From NCBI GenBank assembly GCA_963738835.1, contig CAVTYH010000001.1, forward strand, positions 1,426,001 to 1,490,000: 64,000 nucleotides of DNA, read 5' to 3'. Under the pieces are notes generated by a model that was given only the letters and a program-made list of their open reading frames with translations, was not told the DNA's origin and searched no databases. Made by a program: the position numbers and the translations under genes. The number at the start of each line of letters is the position of its first letter. Within the stretch, counting starts at the first letter, position 1. This document shows positions 1 to 6,990 of this stretch, piece after piece. This DNA is from CAVTYH01 sp963738835 (GTDB lineage: Bacteria > Planctomycetota > Planctomycetia > Pirellulales > JADZDJ01).

Positions 1-402
1 CGCCCGTAAGCTCAGCACGAATCGCTTCGTTCCCTTGGGTAGTCCGCCTTGATCTGGGTGCCAAACGAGCGAGGGGTTAAAGAGGGCCGCTGACTCGAGC
101 GAATACTCATTGGTGAAGTACGCCCCGATCAAGAGCCGTCGCTCTTCACTCAAAGTTTTATCGGTCAGCAAGTGACGCCGGACGCTTTCGAATCGTTCCA
201 GAAAGTAGTTCCGCAACCGTTGATGGCGTCCCTGAAATTCGCGCATCACTTCAGCTAGCAGTGCGGACACCTCTACGTCGCTGACCGACATAATTCGGGC
301 GATAATTTTAAGCGCACGCTCCTGATTGGCCGGCTCGAAGGGCCGGAAGAGAACGCGCGTGTTATTCGGCTTAAGAACAATCCCAGTGCGCTTCACGTCC
401 AT
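1..402 (-). CDS. GH130-type mannoside phosphorylase/hydrolase, N-terminal part
   Basis: This is the first 134 codons of a minus-strand gene that runs off the left edge. It starts at ATG 402-400 and has no stop inside the window. The translation begins MDVKRTGIVLKPNNTRVLFR and later shows 'YFTNEYSLESAALFNPSL' and 'WHPDQGG', followed by 'FVLSLRA'. These resemble the N-terminal part of the PH1107-related glycosidase family (GH130), whose members phosphorolyse or hydrolyse beta-mannosides in the cytoplasm. The catalytic half lies outside the window, so substrate and mechanism cannot be judged. The nearby GT4 glycosyltransferase and glycosidase-like gene (2173-4496) fit a shared role in mannose-containing glycan metabolism, which is inference. 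No strong ribosome binding site is visible upstream. Confidence 0.8.
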   Translation of the reverse strand, partial: MDVKRTGIVLKPNNTRVLFRPFEPANQERALKIIARIMSVSDVEVSALLAEVMREFQGRHQRLRNYFLERFESVRRHLLTDKTLSEERRLLIGAYFTNEYSLESAALFNPSLVWHPDQGGLPKGTKRFVLSLRA

Positions 403-830
403 GTGGAGAAATCCAGTCTGCGAAAGAACCGGGTTAGTTTAACCTTGGCGCCGTCGAACGGGCTCCGCCCGACCCGCAGCTCCATCCATTATTATCAATT
501 CGTCGATGTTGTGTTTCCAATGTATCAACGGCCGACAGCACGACCGGACAACTCAATTAGCGAGCAAACCGAACTGCATGTTAGCCGAATGGGGGCAGCG
601 GCCTCAGTCCAATTCAGCCACAAGAAGAAAAACCCGGGCGTCTTACGCCATGACAATAGTCGCAAACCTGTGCCGTTGCTATGCGGAAAGCAGCACAAGC
701 CCGACAAAGAGACAGCGAAGACCCCGCTGACCCGACTTTTACAAGAATTTAATCGCCATCTCCCATTTGGAGGTGTAACGAGGCGTGCAGTTAAGCGCTC
801 TGGGCGACTTTTTCTGAAATGAGGACAAAA
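403..830. other. Intergenic region without a convincing gene
   Basis: About 430 bp lie between the GH130 start and a small plus-strand reading frame. Open frames here (for example 403-822) have arginine- and proline-rich translations with no domain or signal. The region should hold the promoter of the minus-strand GH130 gene, but no clear -35/-10 pair stands out. The last bases contain GAGGA at 820-824, a plausible ribosome binding site for the ATG at 831. Confidence 0.5.
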
Positions 831-1043
831 ATGCGTGCGGATGCCGATCGTCGCACACCGTCGTTAATCCTGTTGTCAACGGGGCTCTTATCCGCCCTTG
901 CCGTGGTCGGAATTGTGATCGCTGCCATTGTGTCGGTGTTTCGTTACGCGCTCGGCAGGAAGCCTATTTTCGGCGAGTTTCGCGAAAAGCGGGAGCTTCT
1001 GCTAGTGCGAAAAGCACAACTTCTTCGCCTGTTACCGTGCTGA
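831..1043 (+). CDS. Small single-pass membrane protein, hypothetical
   Basis: A 70-codon frame starting at ATG 831, preceded by GAGGA with a 6-base spacer, which favours this start over the ATG at 819. The product has a basic N-terminus (MRADADRR) and one strong hydrophobic stretch at residues 12-36 (LILLSTGLLSALAVVGIVIA), then a charged tail. The family is not recognised. Its 3' end overlaps the convergent MpsC-like gene by about 80 bp, which weakens the case. It may be a real small membrane protein or a chance frame. Confidence 0.35.
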   Translation: MRADADRRTPSLILLSTGLLSALAVVGIVIAAIVSVFRYALGRKPIFGEFREKRELLLVRKAQLLRLLPC

Positions 1044-1344
1044 TATCGTGATGCAAACTCACCGATTTGACGCCGGTAACCTCCTCGACCATTGATTCGA
1101 GAACTGGCCGGGCTGTTTCAATCAACTGGGTCCGTACTTCTTTGAGCAGGTCTCTGCCTTTTTCAGGTGAAACCGTTTTGACGAGTTGCTGTTCCGCTTC
1201 CGTCAAAACACCTTGAAGACGGACCACAAGCAGATCGCCGATCAGATGAGTACGGATATCTTTTGGTCCGCGGCCCATGTATTGCTGCTCAAATCGCGTA
1301 ATTCCATCGCAAATTGCAGCTTCGATTTCACCTTGTGTTTTCAT
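964..1344 (-). CDS. MpsC-like (DUF2294) family protein
   Basis: A 126-residue protein read from ATG 1344-1342, with GAGGTC six bases upstream deciding this start over the ATG at 1362. It resembles the DUF2294/MpsC family: N-terminal 'GEIEAAICDGITRFEQQYMGRGPKDIRTHLIGDLLVV' type sequence, then 'LVKTVSPEKGRDLLKEVRTQLIE' and 'VEEVTGVKSVSLHHDIST' (quoted in parts). In Firmicutes, MpsC is named as part of a Na+-translocating membrane-potential system; in planctomycetes the role is unknown. It is cytoplasmic with no signal peptide. A paralogue (1720-2157) is transcribed divergently 375 bp away. The 3' end overlaps the small plus-strand frame at 831-1043. Confidence 0.8.
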   Translation of the reverse strand: MKTQGEIEAAICDGITRFEQQYMGRGPKDIRTHLIGDLLVVRLQGVLTEAEQQLVKTVSPEKGRDLLKEVRTQLIETARPVLESMVEEVTGVKSVSLHHDISTVTGEEVVLFALAEAPAFRETRRK

Positions 1345-1589
1345 GACTGCGACCTCACACATGCCAAGTGCTTTGCAGGCAACGCTACCGATCGCATTTC
1401 CAAATCAGCCGCAAAGACCACGTCACTCTTGCTTTGCGCGATAAACACCTTGAATATAACAATTGCCAGTCTTCAATCCATCTTGCTTTCTGGGAACCGT
1501 ACCGTAGGATGGTGGTGGCGGCGGAGCATTGGTCTTCACATTTGGCTCTATCGAATGGTTCGTGTGCAACTTTCGGATGACTAGATAAA

Positions 1590-1676
1590 GGGCAACCCGG
1601 CACGGTCGGGAGGCCCGTTAACGAGTAAACCGACGTGGTTGATCACCAACAAGTGGTCGGCCACGTCGGTTTTTTA
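1590..1676 (+). promoter_or_regulatory. Structured leader with terminator-like hairpin upstream of the second MpsC-like gene
   Basis: Two stacked structures are visible on the plus strand. The first hairpin pairs GGGC (1590-1593) with GCCC (1613-1616), and inside it CCCG (1596-1599) with CGGG (1607-1610) around the loop GCACGGT. The second is a 12-bp perfect stem, AAACCGACGTGG (1627-1638) with CCACGTCGGTTT (1661-1672), running into TTTTTT. It looks like an intrinsic terminator placed 44 bp before the ATG at 1720. That arrangement suits transcription attenuation or a short RNA. No known riboswitch class was recognised. Confidence 0.55.
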
Positions 1677-1719
1677 TTGTCTGTGAATCCCAGAGCTGAG
1701 TGCAACTCAAAGCAGTCCG

Positions 1720-2157
1720 ATGAATCAATCTAAGGCATCCAAATCGACTGTAGCGCAGCAGATTGCCATGGCGGCCGTTGCATTTCACCGAAAGCGAACG
1801 GGACATGCTCCCAAATCGGTGACGGTGGTCCTGGGTGCGGACACGCTGGTCATCACGTTGCATGAGGCGCTGTCGCCCGCAGAAAAATCTTTGGCCAAGA
1901 GCATGGAAGGCGCCGCCCAGGTACAAAAGTTCCACAAGCACTTATTCACTGCTACCTGTGAGCCGCTGCGGCAGGAAGTCAAAAGGATCACGGGTGCCGA
2001 CGTGCAGGAAACGGCCGAGGAAGTTGAATCGTCCAATGGCATTGCCGTGCAAGTATTCACGACGGGCACCATGGTGCAGGTGTTCCAGCTCGCTCGAAGT
2101 GTCCCGACGGATACATGGAGCGGCACTGGAGACGTACAACAGTTTGACAAGGAATAA
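1720..2157 (+). CDS. MpsC-like (DUF2294) family protein
   Basis: A 145-residue cytoplasmic protein starting MNQSKASKSTVAQQIAMAAV. It shares the fold pattern of the 964-1344 protein: a helical start, 'FHRKRTGHAPKSVTVVLGAD' (residues ~23-42), a middle 'SPAEKSLAKSMEGAAQVQKF' segment, and 'VKRITGADVQETAEEVESS' near residues 88-106. The C-terminal tail is longer than in the paralogue. It lies 15 bp upstream of the glycosyltransferase gene, so the two are probably one transcript. A terminator-like hairpin precedes it (1627-1676). The biochemical role is unknown; family membership is the only firm statement. Confidence 0.8.
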   Translation: MNQSKASKSTVAQQIAMAAVAFHRKRTGHAPKSVTVVLGADTLVITLHEALSPAEKSLAKSMEGAAQVQKFHKHLFTATCEPLRQEVKRITGADVQETAEEVESSNGIAVQVFTTGTMVQVFQLARSVPTDTWSGTGDVQQFDKE

Positions 2158-2172
2158 CTCAAAGGTATTTTG

Positions 2173-3528
2173 ATGCATGCGGTTCGACCCCTATTTGTCT
2201 CGACCTATCCGCCGGAAGAATGCGGGCTGGCGACGTTCACGCGGGATACTACCGACGCGGTCAATCTGGCGGCTCTCGAGCCAGTCTGCTCGGTTGCGGC
2301 AATTCAAAAGACACCCGCTCTTAGCTACGACGACGCGCGAGTGGTGCATGTCATCGATAACAATCGCCTCGATGCCTACGATCTGGCGGCAGCGGTCGCG
2401 AATGATGGCCCTTGCGATCTCGTGAGCTTGCAGCATGAATTCGGTCTCTACCCTGGCGAGTGGGGCACTCGCGTGATGAGTTTTGTGCGGGCTTGTCGCA
2501 AACCGATTGTCACCACCTTCCACACGTTGTTAACCCAACCGGCCCCGTTGCCAAGACGCTTGATTCAGAATATAGCGTCCTATAGCCAGGGTATCGTCGT
2601 CATGACAAAAGTTGCGGCGCGCCTACTCACCGAGGTGTATGGTGTGTCGCGCGAGAAGGTGCAGGTGATTCCTCATGGCGTGCCAGAGGTTCCATTTTGC
2701 CAGGATGACATTAAGAAAGCACAGTTGGGACTAACAGGTAAGCAAGTCATCTGCACGTTCGGCCTAATCAATCGCGGTAAGGGTCTGGAATACACGATCC
2801 AGGCGATGCCTCAGATTGTTGAAGCTTGCCCACAGGCCATCTATCTGATTGTGGGCGCCACTCATCCGCAGGTCAAACGCCAAGAAGGTGAAGTTTACCG
2901 AAACAGCTTGATTGAAATGGCTGAATCCTTGGGCATCGGCGCTCATGTACAATTCGTGAATCAGTTTCTCAGCCTGCCCGAACTTCTACAGCACCTGCAG
3001 GCCTGCGACGTGTTCGTGACTCCATATCCGGGCAAGGATCAGATCGCTAGCGGCACTTTGGCTTATGCCCTGGCATCGGGGTTGGCCGTGGTGAGCACGC
3101 CCTACCTGTACGCGGAAGAAGTGCTGGCCGATGGGCGCGGCCAGTTAGTGAATTTCAACGACAGCGCAAGCTTGGCACACGCAACACTAAGATATTTGCA
3201 GAATCCCCAATTCCGAACTGAAACAGGGCGCAAAGCGTACGAGTACGCCATGCCGATGTCTTGGCCGAATGTGGGGCGGAGATATTTAGAATTCTTCAGC
3301 CAGGTTGTGCATGGCAATAAGGCCAGTCGGGAACAGCTTTTCCAACGGGTCTTTCCAGTATCCGGCGGCAAGCACCAGGCGCAAGAATTACTCAAGGAGG
3401 ACTCTAATGCCCGTTTACGATTGGCTCAGTTTGGACCACCTCGACCGCATGTCCGACTCGACCGGGTTGATTCAACACGCCATCCATTGCGTCCCACGCC
3501 GCGAGAGTGGTTACACCACCGACGATAA
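2173..3528 (+). CDS. GT4-family glycosyltransferase
   Basis: Glycosyltransferase group 1 protein beginning at ATG 2173 (an in-frame TTG precedes it), with AAAGG at 2161-2165 as ribosome binding site. Family signs include the N-terminal 'RPLFVSTYPPEECGLATFTR', 'SLQHEFGLYPGEWG', 'VTTFHTL', a nucleotide-sugar binding half with 'VICTFGLINRGKGLEY' and 'YLIVGATHPQVKRQEGE', and the late 'VFVTPYPGKDQIASGTLAYA' region. It should transfer a sugar from a nucleotide donor, and is soluble or membrane-associated. Homology fades after about residue 410. The last ~40 codons overlap the next gene in another frame and look like read-through sequence. In relatives the glycosyltransferase and the next domain can be fused, so this may be a split or frame-broken two-domain protein. 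Confidence 0.88.
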   Translation: MHAVRPLFVSTYPPEECGLATFTRDTTDAVNLAALEPVCSVAAIQKTPALSYDDARVVHVIDNNRLDAYDLAAAVANDGPCDLVSLQHEFGLYPGEWGTRVMSFVRACRKPIVTTFHTLLTQPAPLPRRLIQNIASYSQGIVVMTKVAARLLTEVYGVSREKVQVIPHGVPEVPFCQDDIKKAQLGLTGKQVICTFGLINRGKGLEYTIQAMPQIVEACPQAIYLIVGATHPQVKRQEGEVYRNSLIEMAESLGIGAHVQFVNQFLSLPELLQHLQACDVFVTPYPGKDQIASGTLAYALASGLAVVSTPYLYAEEVLADGRGQLVNFNDSASLAHATLRYLQNPQFRTETGRKAYEYAMPMSWPNVGRRYLEFFSQVVHGNKASREQLFQRVFPVSGGKHQAQELLKEDSNARLRLAQFGPPRPHVRLDRVDSTRHPLRPTPREWLHHRR

Positions 3529-4496
3529 CGCTCGGGCTTTGCGACTGTGTACCCGCTTATGGTGTCACGATCCCGATGACCGCATGCTCGCGCGAATCAC
3601 CTCCTACCTGAGCTTTCTGGAACACGCTCGGTGCCCGGTGCGTGGGTTTCATAATTTCCTGAGCTACCAGCGCGATTGGTTGGATGCAGCCGGCACGGGC
3701 GATTGTCAGGGCCAGGCCGTTAGGGCCTTGGCGGAAGTTCTTGGAAGCAACCTGCCCGACGGATACCGAGCATTGTCCCGGGAACTAATCGACGCGGTGC
3801 TGCCCGCACTGGCCGATTTGCGCAGCCTGCCGCGCTCAAGCGTATTTGATTCTGGCTTGGGGACATTTGGCGACATCTGGAGTAACAGACGTCGAAACAT
3901 TCGAACCGTTGGCTTTTTCTGCGGCACAGCGGCTTGTGGAATGCTATCATCGCTCGGAACGCCCAGATTGGCAATGGTTCGAATCACGTCTGACCTACGC
4001 CAACGCGGTATTGCCGCACGCGCTGTTCATCGCTGGCCAGCACTGGCCGAAGAAGGATTTTGCTGACGTGGCCGAGACTTCATTCGCCTTTCTTAATCGC
4101 GCGACAACAGCGGAAAACGTCTTTTGGCCAATCGGTAACAGCGATTGGTATCCGCACGGCGAAAGTAAGTCGCTGTATGATCAGCAACCTGTGGAGGCCG
4201 TCACCATGGCCGACGCGGCGCTCACGGCGTTTGACCTGCTCCGCGATGAAAAACTACTCTCCATCTTTTGCCGGGCGCACGACTGGTTTCACGGCCAGAA
4301 CAGCTTAAAAGAACCTCTGGCCGACCCGCCAACCGGCGCCTGCTTTGACGGCCTGCACCCGCTGGGCGTGAATCGGAATCAGGGAGCGGAATCGACTCTT
4401 GCCTATTTGTGGACAGAAGTCCATAACTTAGAGATTCAACTCATTCTGGACGACACGCTGACTGCTGAGTCGCTTCCGGACCGCATGTCTTTGTGA
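3407..4496 (+). CDS. Glycosidase-like partner of the glycosyltransferase, frame-broken
   Basis: Starts at ATG 3407, directly behind a strong AAGGAGG (3394-3400), inside the 3' end of the glycosyltransferase gene. It opens with 'WLSLDHLDRMSDSTGLIQHA' and 'GYTTDDNARAL', the hallmark of the all-alpha glycosidase-like domain that follows GT4 domains in related bacteria. Around 3841-3850 the conserved sequence jumps frame: 'RSLPRS' continues as 'AYLILAWGHL', then 'RPDWQWFESRLTYANAVLPH', 'VFWPIGNSDWYPHGE' and 'NRNQGAESTLAYLWTEVHN' up to the stop at 4496. One extra base (or two missing) near 3845 explains it. Downstream coding is intact, so sequencing error or a very recent mutation is likely. Enzyme activity unknown. 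Confidence 0.75.
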
Positions 4497-4628
4497 ATGG
4501 CCACTGTGAAAATGGAAGCAGTTTACACCCAAACTAAGCGCAATCCGCGAAAGTCGTCGCGGTTCTTGTTGTTGAACAGCAAAAACGATGGATTGTCGCC
4601 CGATCTCTTGACGGGAGGATGATCAAAT

Positions 4629-5768
4629 ATGTCAGCACCGCCAGCGATTGAAATTTGCGCAGTCCCCGATCAAGCCTTGCCGCTGCGCAGGATCGGGTCG
4701 ATTGAAGTTCGGCGACGACGACGGGTTTCAACGTGAACTACGTCGCCAGGTCGATGTCTACTTTCAGAGCTCCGGGAAGCGCCGGCGCGATTGCCCTCAG
4801 ATGTATCTGAAGACTGCTGTCATTTTTGGTTGGGCCACTGCTTCGTATCTACTGCTCGTATTCGTCGTCAGCACCTGGTGGCTGGCTCTGCCGCTGGCGG
4901 TTTCGCTCGGAGTTGCCCTGGCAGCCATCGGGTTCAACATCCAGCACGACGGCGGACACGGGGCCTATTCAAAACACCGCTGGGTCAACAGGCTGATGGC
5001 ATCGTCGCTCGACCTCCTGGGTGGCAGCTCTTACATGTGGGCTTTTAAGCACAATACAATCCATCACACTTATCCAAATATCACCGGCTACGACGACGAT
5101 ATCAATCTCGGCATCTTCGGCCGGCTTTCACCACACGCCAAGCGCTTTGGGTTCCATCGATATCAGCACTATTATCTGTGGCTCTTGTACGGCTTTCTGC
5201 CAATCAAGTGGCAGTTGTATGACGATTTTCACGACGTCGCTGTCGGTCGGGTTGGCGGATATGCTTGCGCAGGCCGAAAGGGTGGGATCTGGCCGGCTTT
5301 ATTGGCGGAAAAGCCGTTTTCTTTTCACTCGCCCTGGTGCTGCCGATGTTATTGCATCCGGCGTGGATTGTGCTTTCGCTCTATTTGACAACTTCGATTG
5401 TGCAGGGCTTAACGCTGAGCGCGGTTTTTCAGTTGCCGCATTGTGTTGAGGAATCGGCGTTTCCGATGCCGGACGAAGACACCGGCAGGATCGAAAACGC
5501 CTGGGCCGCACATCAAATTGAGACGACGGTAGATTATGCCCGCAGCAATCGCTTACTTTCCTGGTTCGTCGGAGGATTGAACTTTCAAATCGAGCATCAC
5601 CTGTTTCCTCAAATCTGCCATGTTCATTACGCGGCGCTTTCCCCGTTAGTCGAGCAGACGTGCAAGCAGTACGGACTGCGATACAAAGCAAACGAGAGCT
5701 TTTTGACCGCGCTGGCTTCCCATTTCCGCTGGCTACAGCGAATGGGAACCGAGGAATGCATGTTCTAA
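4629..5768 (+). CDS. Membrane fatty-acid (lipid) desaturase, frame-broken twice
   Basis: Membrane-bound desaturase that would introduce double bonds into acyl chains using di-iron and O2. The start is ATG 4629 with GGGAGG at 4613-4618. All three histidine boxes are visible: 'HDGGHGAY', 'HNTIHHTY' and 'QIEHHLFP', with hydrophobic segments around 'YLLLVFVVSTWWLALPLAVS' and 'FFSLALVLPMLLHPAWIVLS'. The coding frame changes twice. Near 4690, 'LPLRRIG' continues as 'RLKFGDDDGFQRELRR', cured by removing one G of GGG. Near 5256, 'DDFHDVAVGRVG' continues as 'RICLRRPKGWDLAGF'. Both look like single-base indels. The cytochrome-b5 type front-end class cannot be assigned. Confidence 0.8.
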
Positions 5769-5884
5769 AAAGCGTGCTGATCCCCTCGATTTGTCGGCCG
5801 TGACCTTTCGCCGAGGGTAACTGCGTCAGACTCGCGTGCCTTCTGATTGATTTTCGTGTTGCCACCTGACACGATAGAGCGCTT

Positions 5885-6912
5885 CCACCGAGGCTCTACG
5901 CGCCCTCTAGGCGAACTGGTTAAGCTGGGGCCATCTCAAGGAGGTGGTCGATGGAAGCTTACACGAAGGAGTTTCGTAGCCAAGTGCTGGCTGCGTGCGA
6001 TGCGAATGTAGGGACTCAAGCCGTGGCGTTGCGGTTTGGCGTCTCCGAATCTTGGGTCCGACGGATTAAGCAGCACCGTCGCGAGAAAGGTCAGATTGCC
6101 GCGAAGACGACGCGTGACCGCAAGCCCAAGTGGCAAGCTTGGGCCGAGTGGTTGTTAGCCAAGATCGACGCGCGGCCGGACATTTATCTACGTGAACTGC
6201 AAGCCGACCTGAAAGCGGAACGGGGCCAAGAAGTGTGCCTGCAAACGATCTGCAACGCTTGCGCGTGCGCTGGAACGAACGCGAAAAAAAAGACGCTGAT
6301 CGCCTCCGAGCAGGAACGTCCTGACGTGGCGGATCGGCGTCTGGAGTGGCGCGGCGTCCCAAGCGGCGATCGATCCACGCCAGGTGGTCTTCATCGACGA
6401 AACCTGGGCCAAAACCAACATGACCCGCATCTATGGCCGGTCGCCGCAAGGTGCCGCGCCTGACCGAAAAGACACCCTCGGGGCGCTGGCAAACGACGAC
6501 CTTTCTCGGAGCCTTGCGGGCCGAAGGTTTTGTGGCCCCGCTGACGGTGGATGGCGCCATGAACGGCTCCCTCTTTCTCGCGTGGATCAAACAACACTTC
6601 GCGCCACGCTCCGGCCGGGCGACATCGTGGTGATGGACAATCTATCCAGCCACAAAGTGAAGGGGGTGCGGCAAGCCATCGAAGCCGCCGGCGCTGAACT
6701 ACGTTATCTGCCACCCTACTCGCCCGACCTCAACCCCATTGAGCTGGCATTTTCAAAACTGAAGAAGCTGCTCCGCGACGGCGCGAGCGCACCGTCGATA
6801 AGCTTTGAGAACTTTGTGGCCGCATTCTGGAAGAGTTCAACGAAACCGAATGCCGCCGCTACTTCCGGCACTGCGGATACCGCTATACGTAAAATGGAAC
6901 TGCACTAGACGC
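5885..6912 (+). mobile_element. Degenerate IS630-family insertion sequence
   Basis: The stretch holds one broken IS630-type transposase gene and little else. Possible imperfect ends are ACGCGCCCTCTAGGCGAACT near 5898-5917 and, on the opposite strand at the right side, ACGCGTCTAGTGCAGTTCC near 6895-6913. They share ACGCG and TCTAG with a gap, so the boundaries are tentative. IS630 elements duplicate a TA target, which cannot be confirmed here. The element sits between the desaturase and the haem-protein gene, and its right end is within about 80 bp of that gene's start. Confidence 0.6.
5951..6894 (+). pseudogene. IS630-family transposase, multiply disrupted
   Basis: Starts at ATG 5951 after AAGGAGGTGG. 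The N-terminal helix-turn-helix part reads 'SQVLAACDANVGTQAVALRF' and 'SESWVRRIKQHRREKG'. The DDE domain is spread over different frames: 'VVFIDETWAKTNMTRIYGR' (about 6387-6443), 'TTTFLGALRAEGFVAPLTVD' and 'NGSLFLAWIKQHFAP' (another frame), 'GDIVVMDNLSSHK' and 'LPPYSPDLNPIELAFSKLKK' (a third position), and the C-terminal 'ELCGRILEEFNETECRRYFR'. At least four frame changes, plus a TGA where Trp is expected near 6807, make it inactive. Catalytic aspartates and glutamate are still recognisable. More damage than elsewhere in the window points to true decay. Confidence 0.85.
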
Positions 6913-6990
6913 GTGGCACCGATAAAACACCAACGAAAAGTCCCGCCTGCGTCTGAACAGTATCGTTCGGCGCATCAGGTGGCTTGCACA

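Noticed and set aside
403..822. 139-codon plus-strand frame after the GH130 start
   Set aside because: Arg/Pro-rich translation with no domain, no ribosome binding site and poor codon pattern; treated as non-coding.
1590..1616. Hairpin with ACGG loop considered as guanidine-II (mini-ykkC) or c-di-GMP riboswitch
   Set aside because: Only one such hairpin, loop size wrong, and none of the conserved flanking elements.
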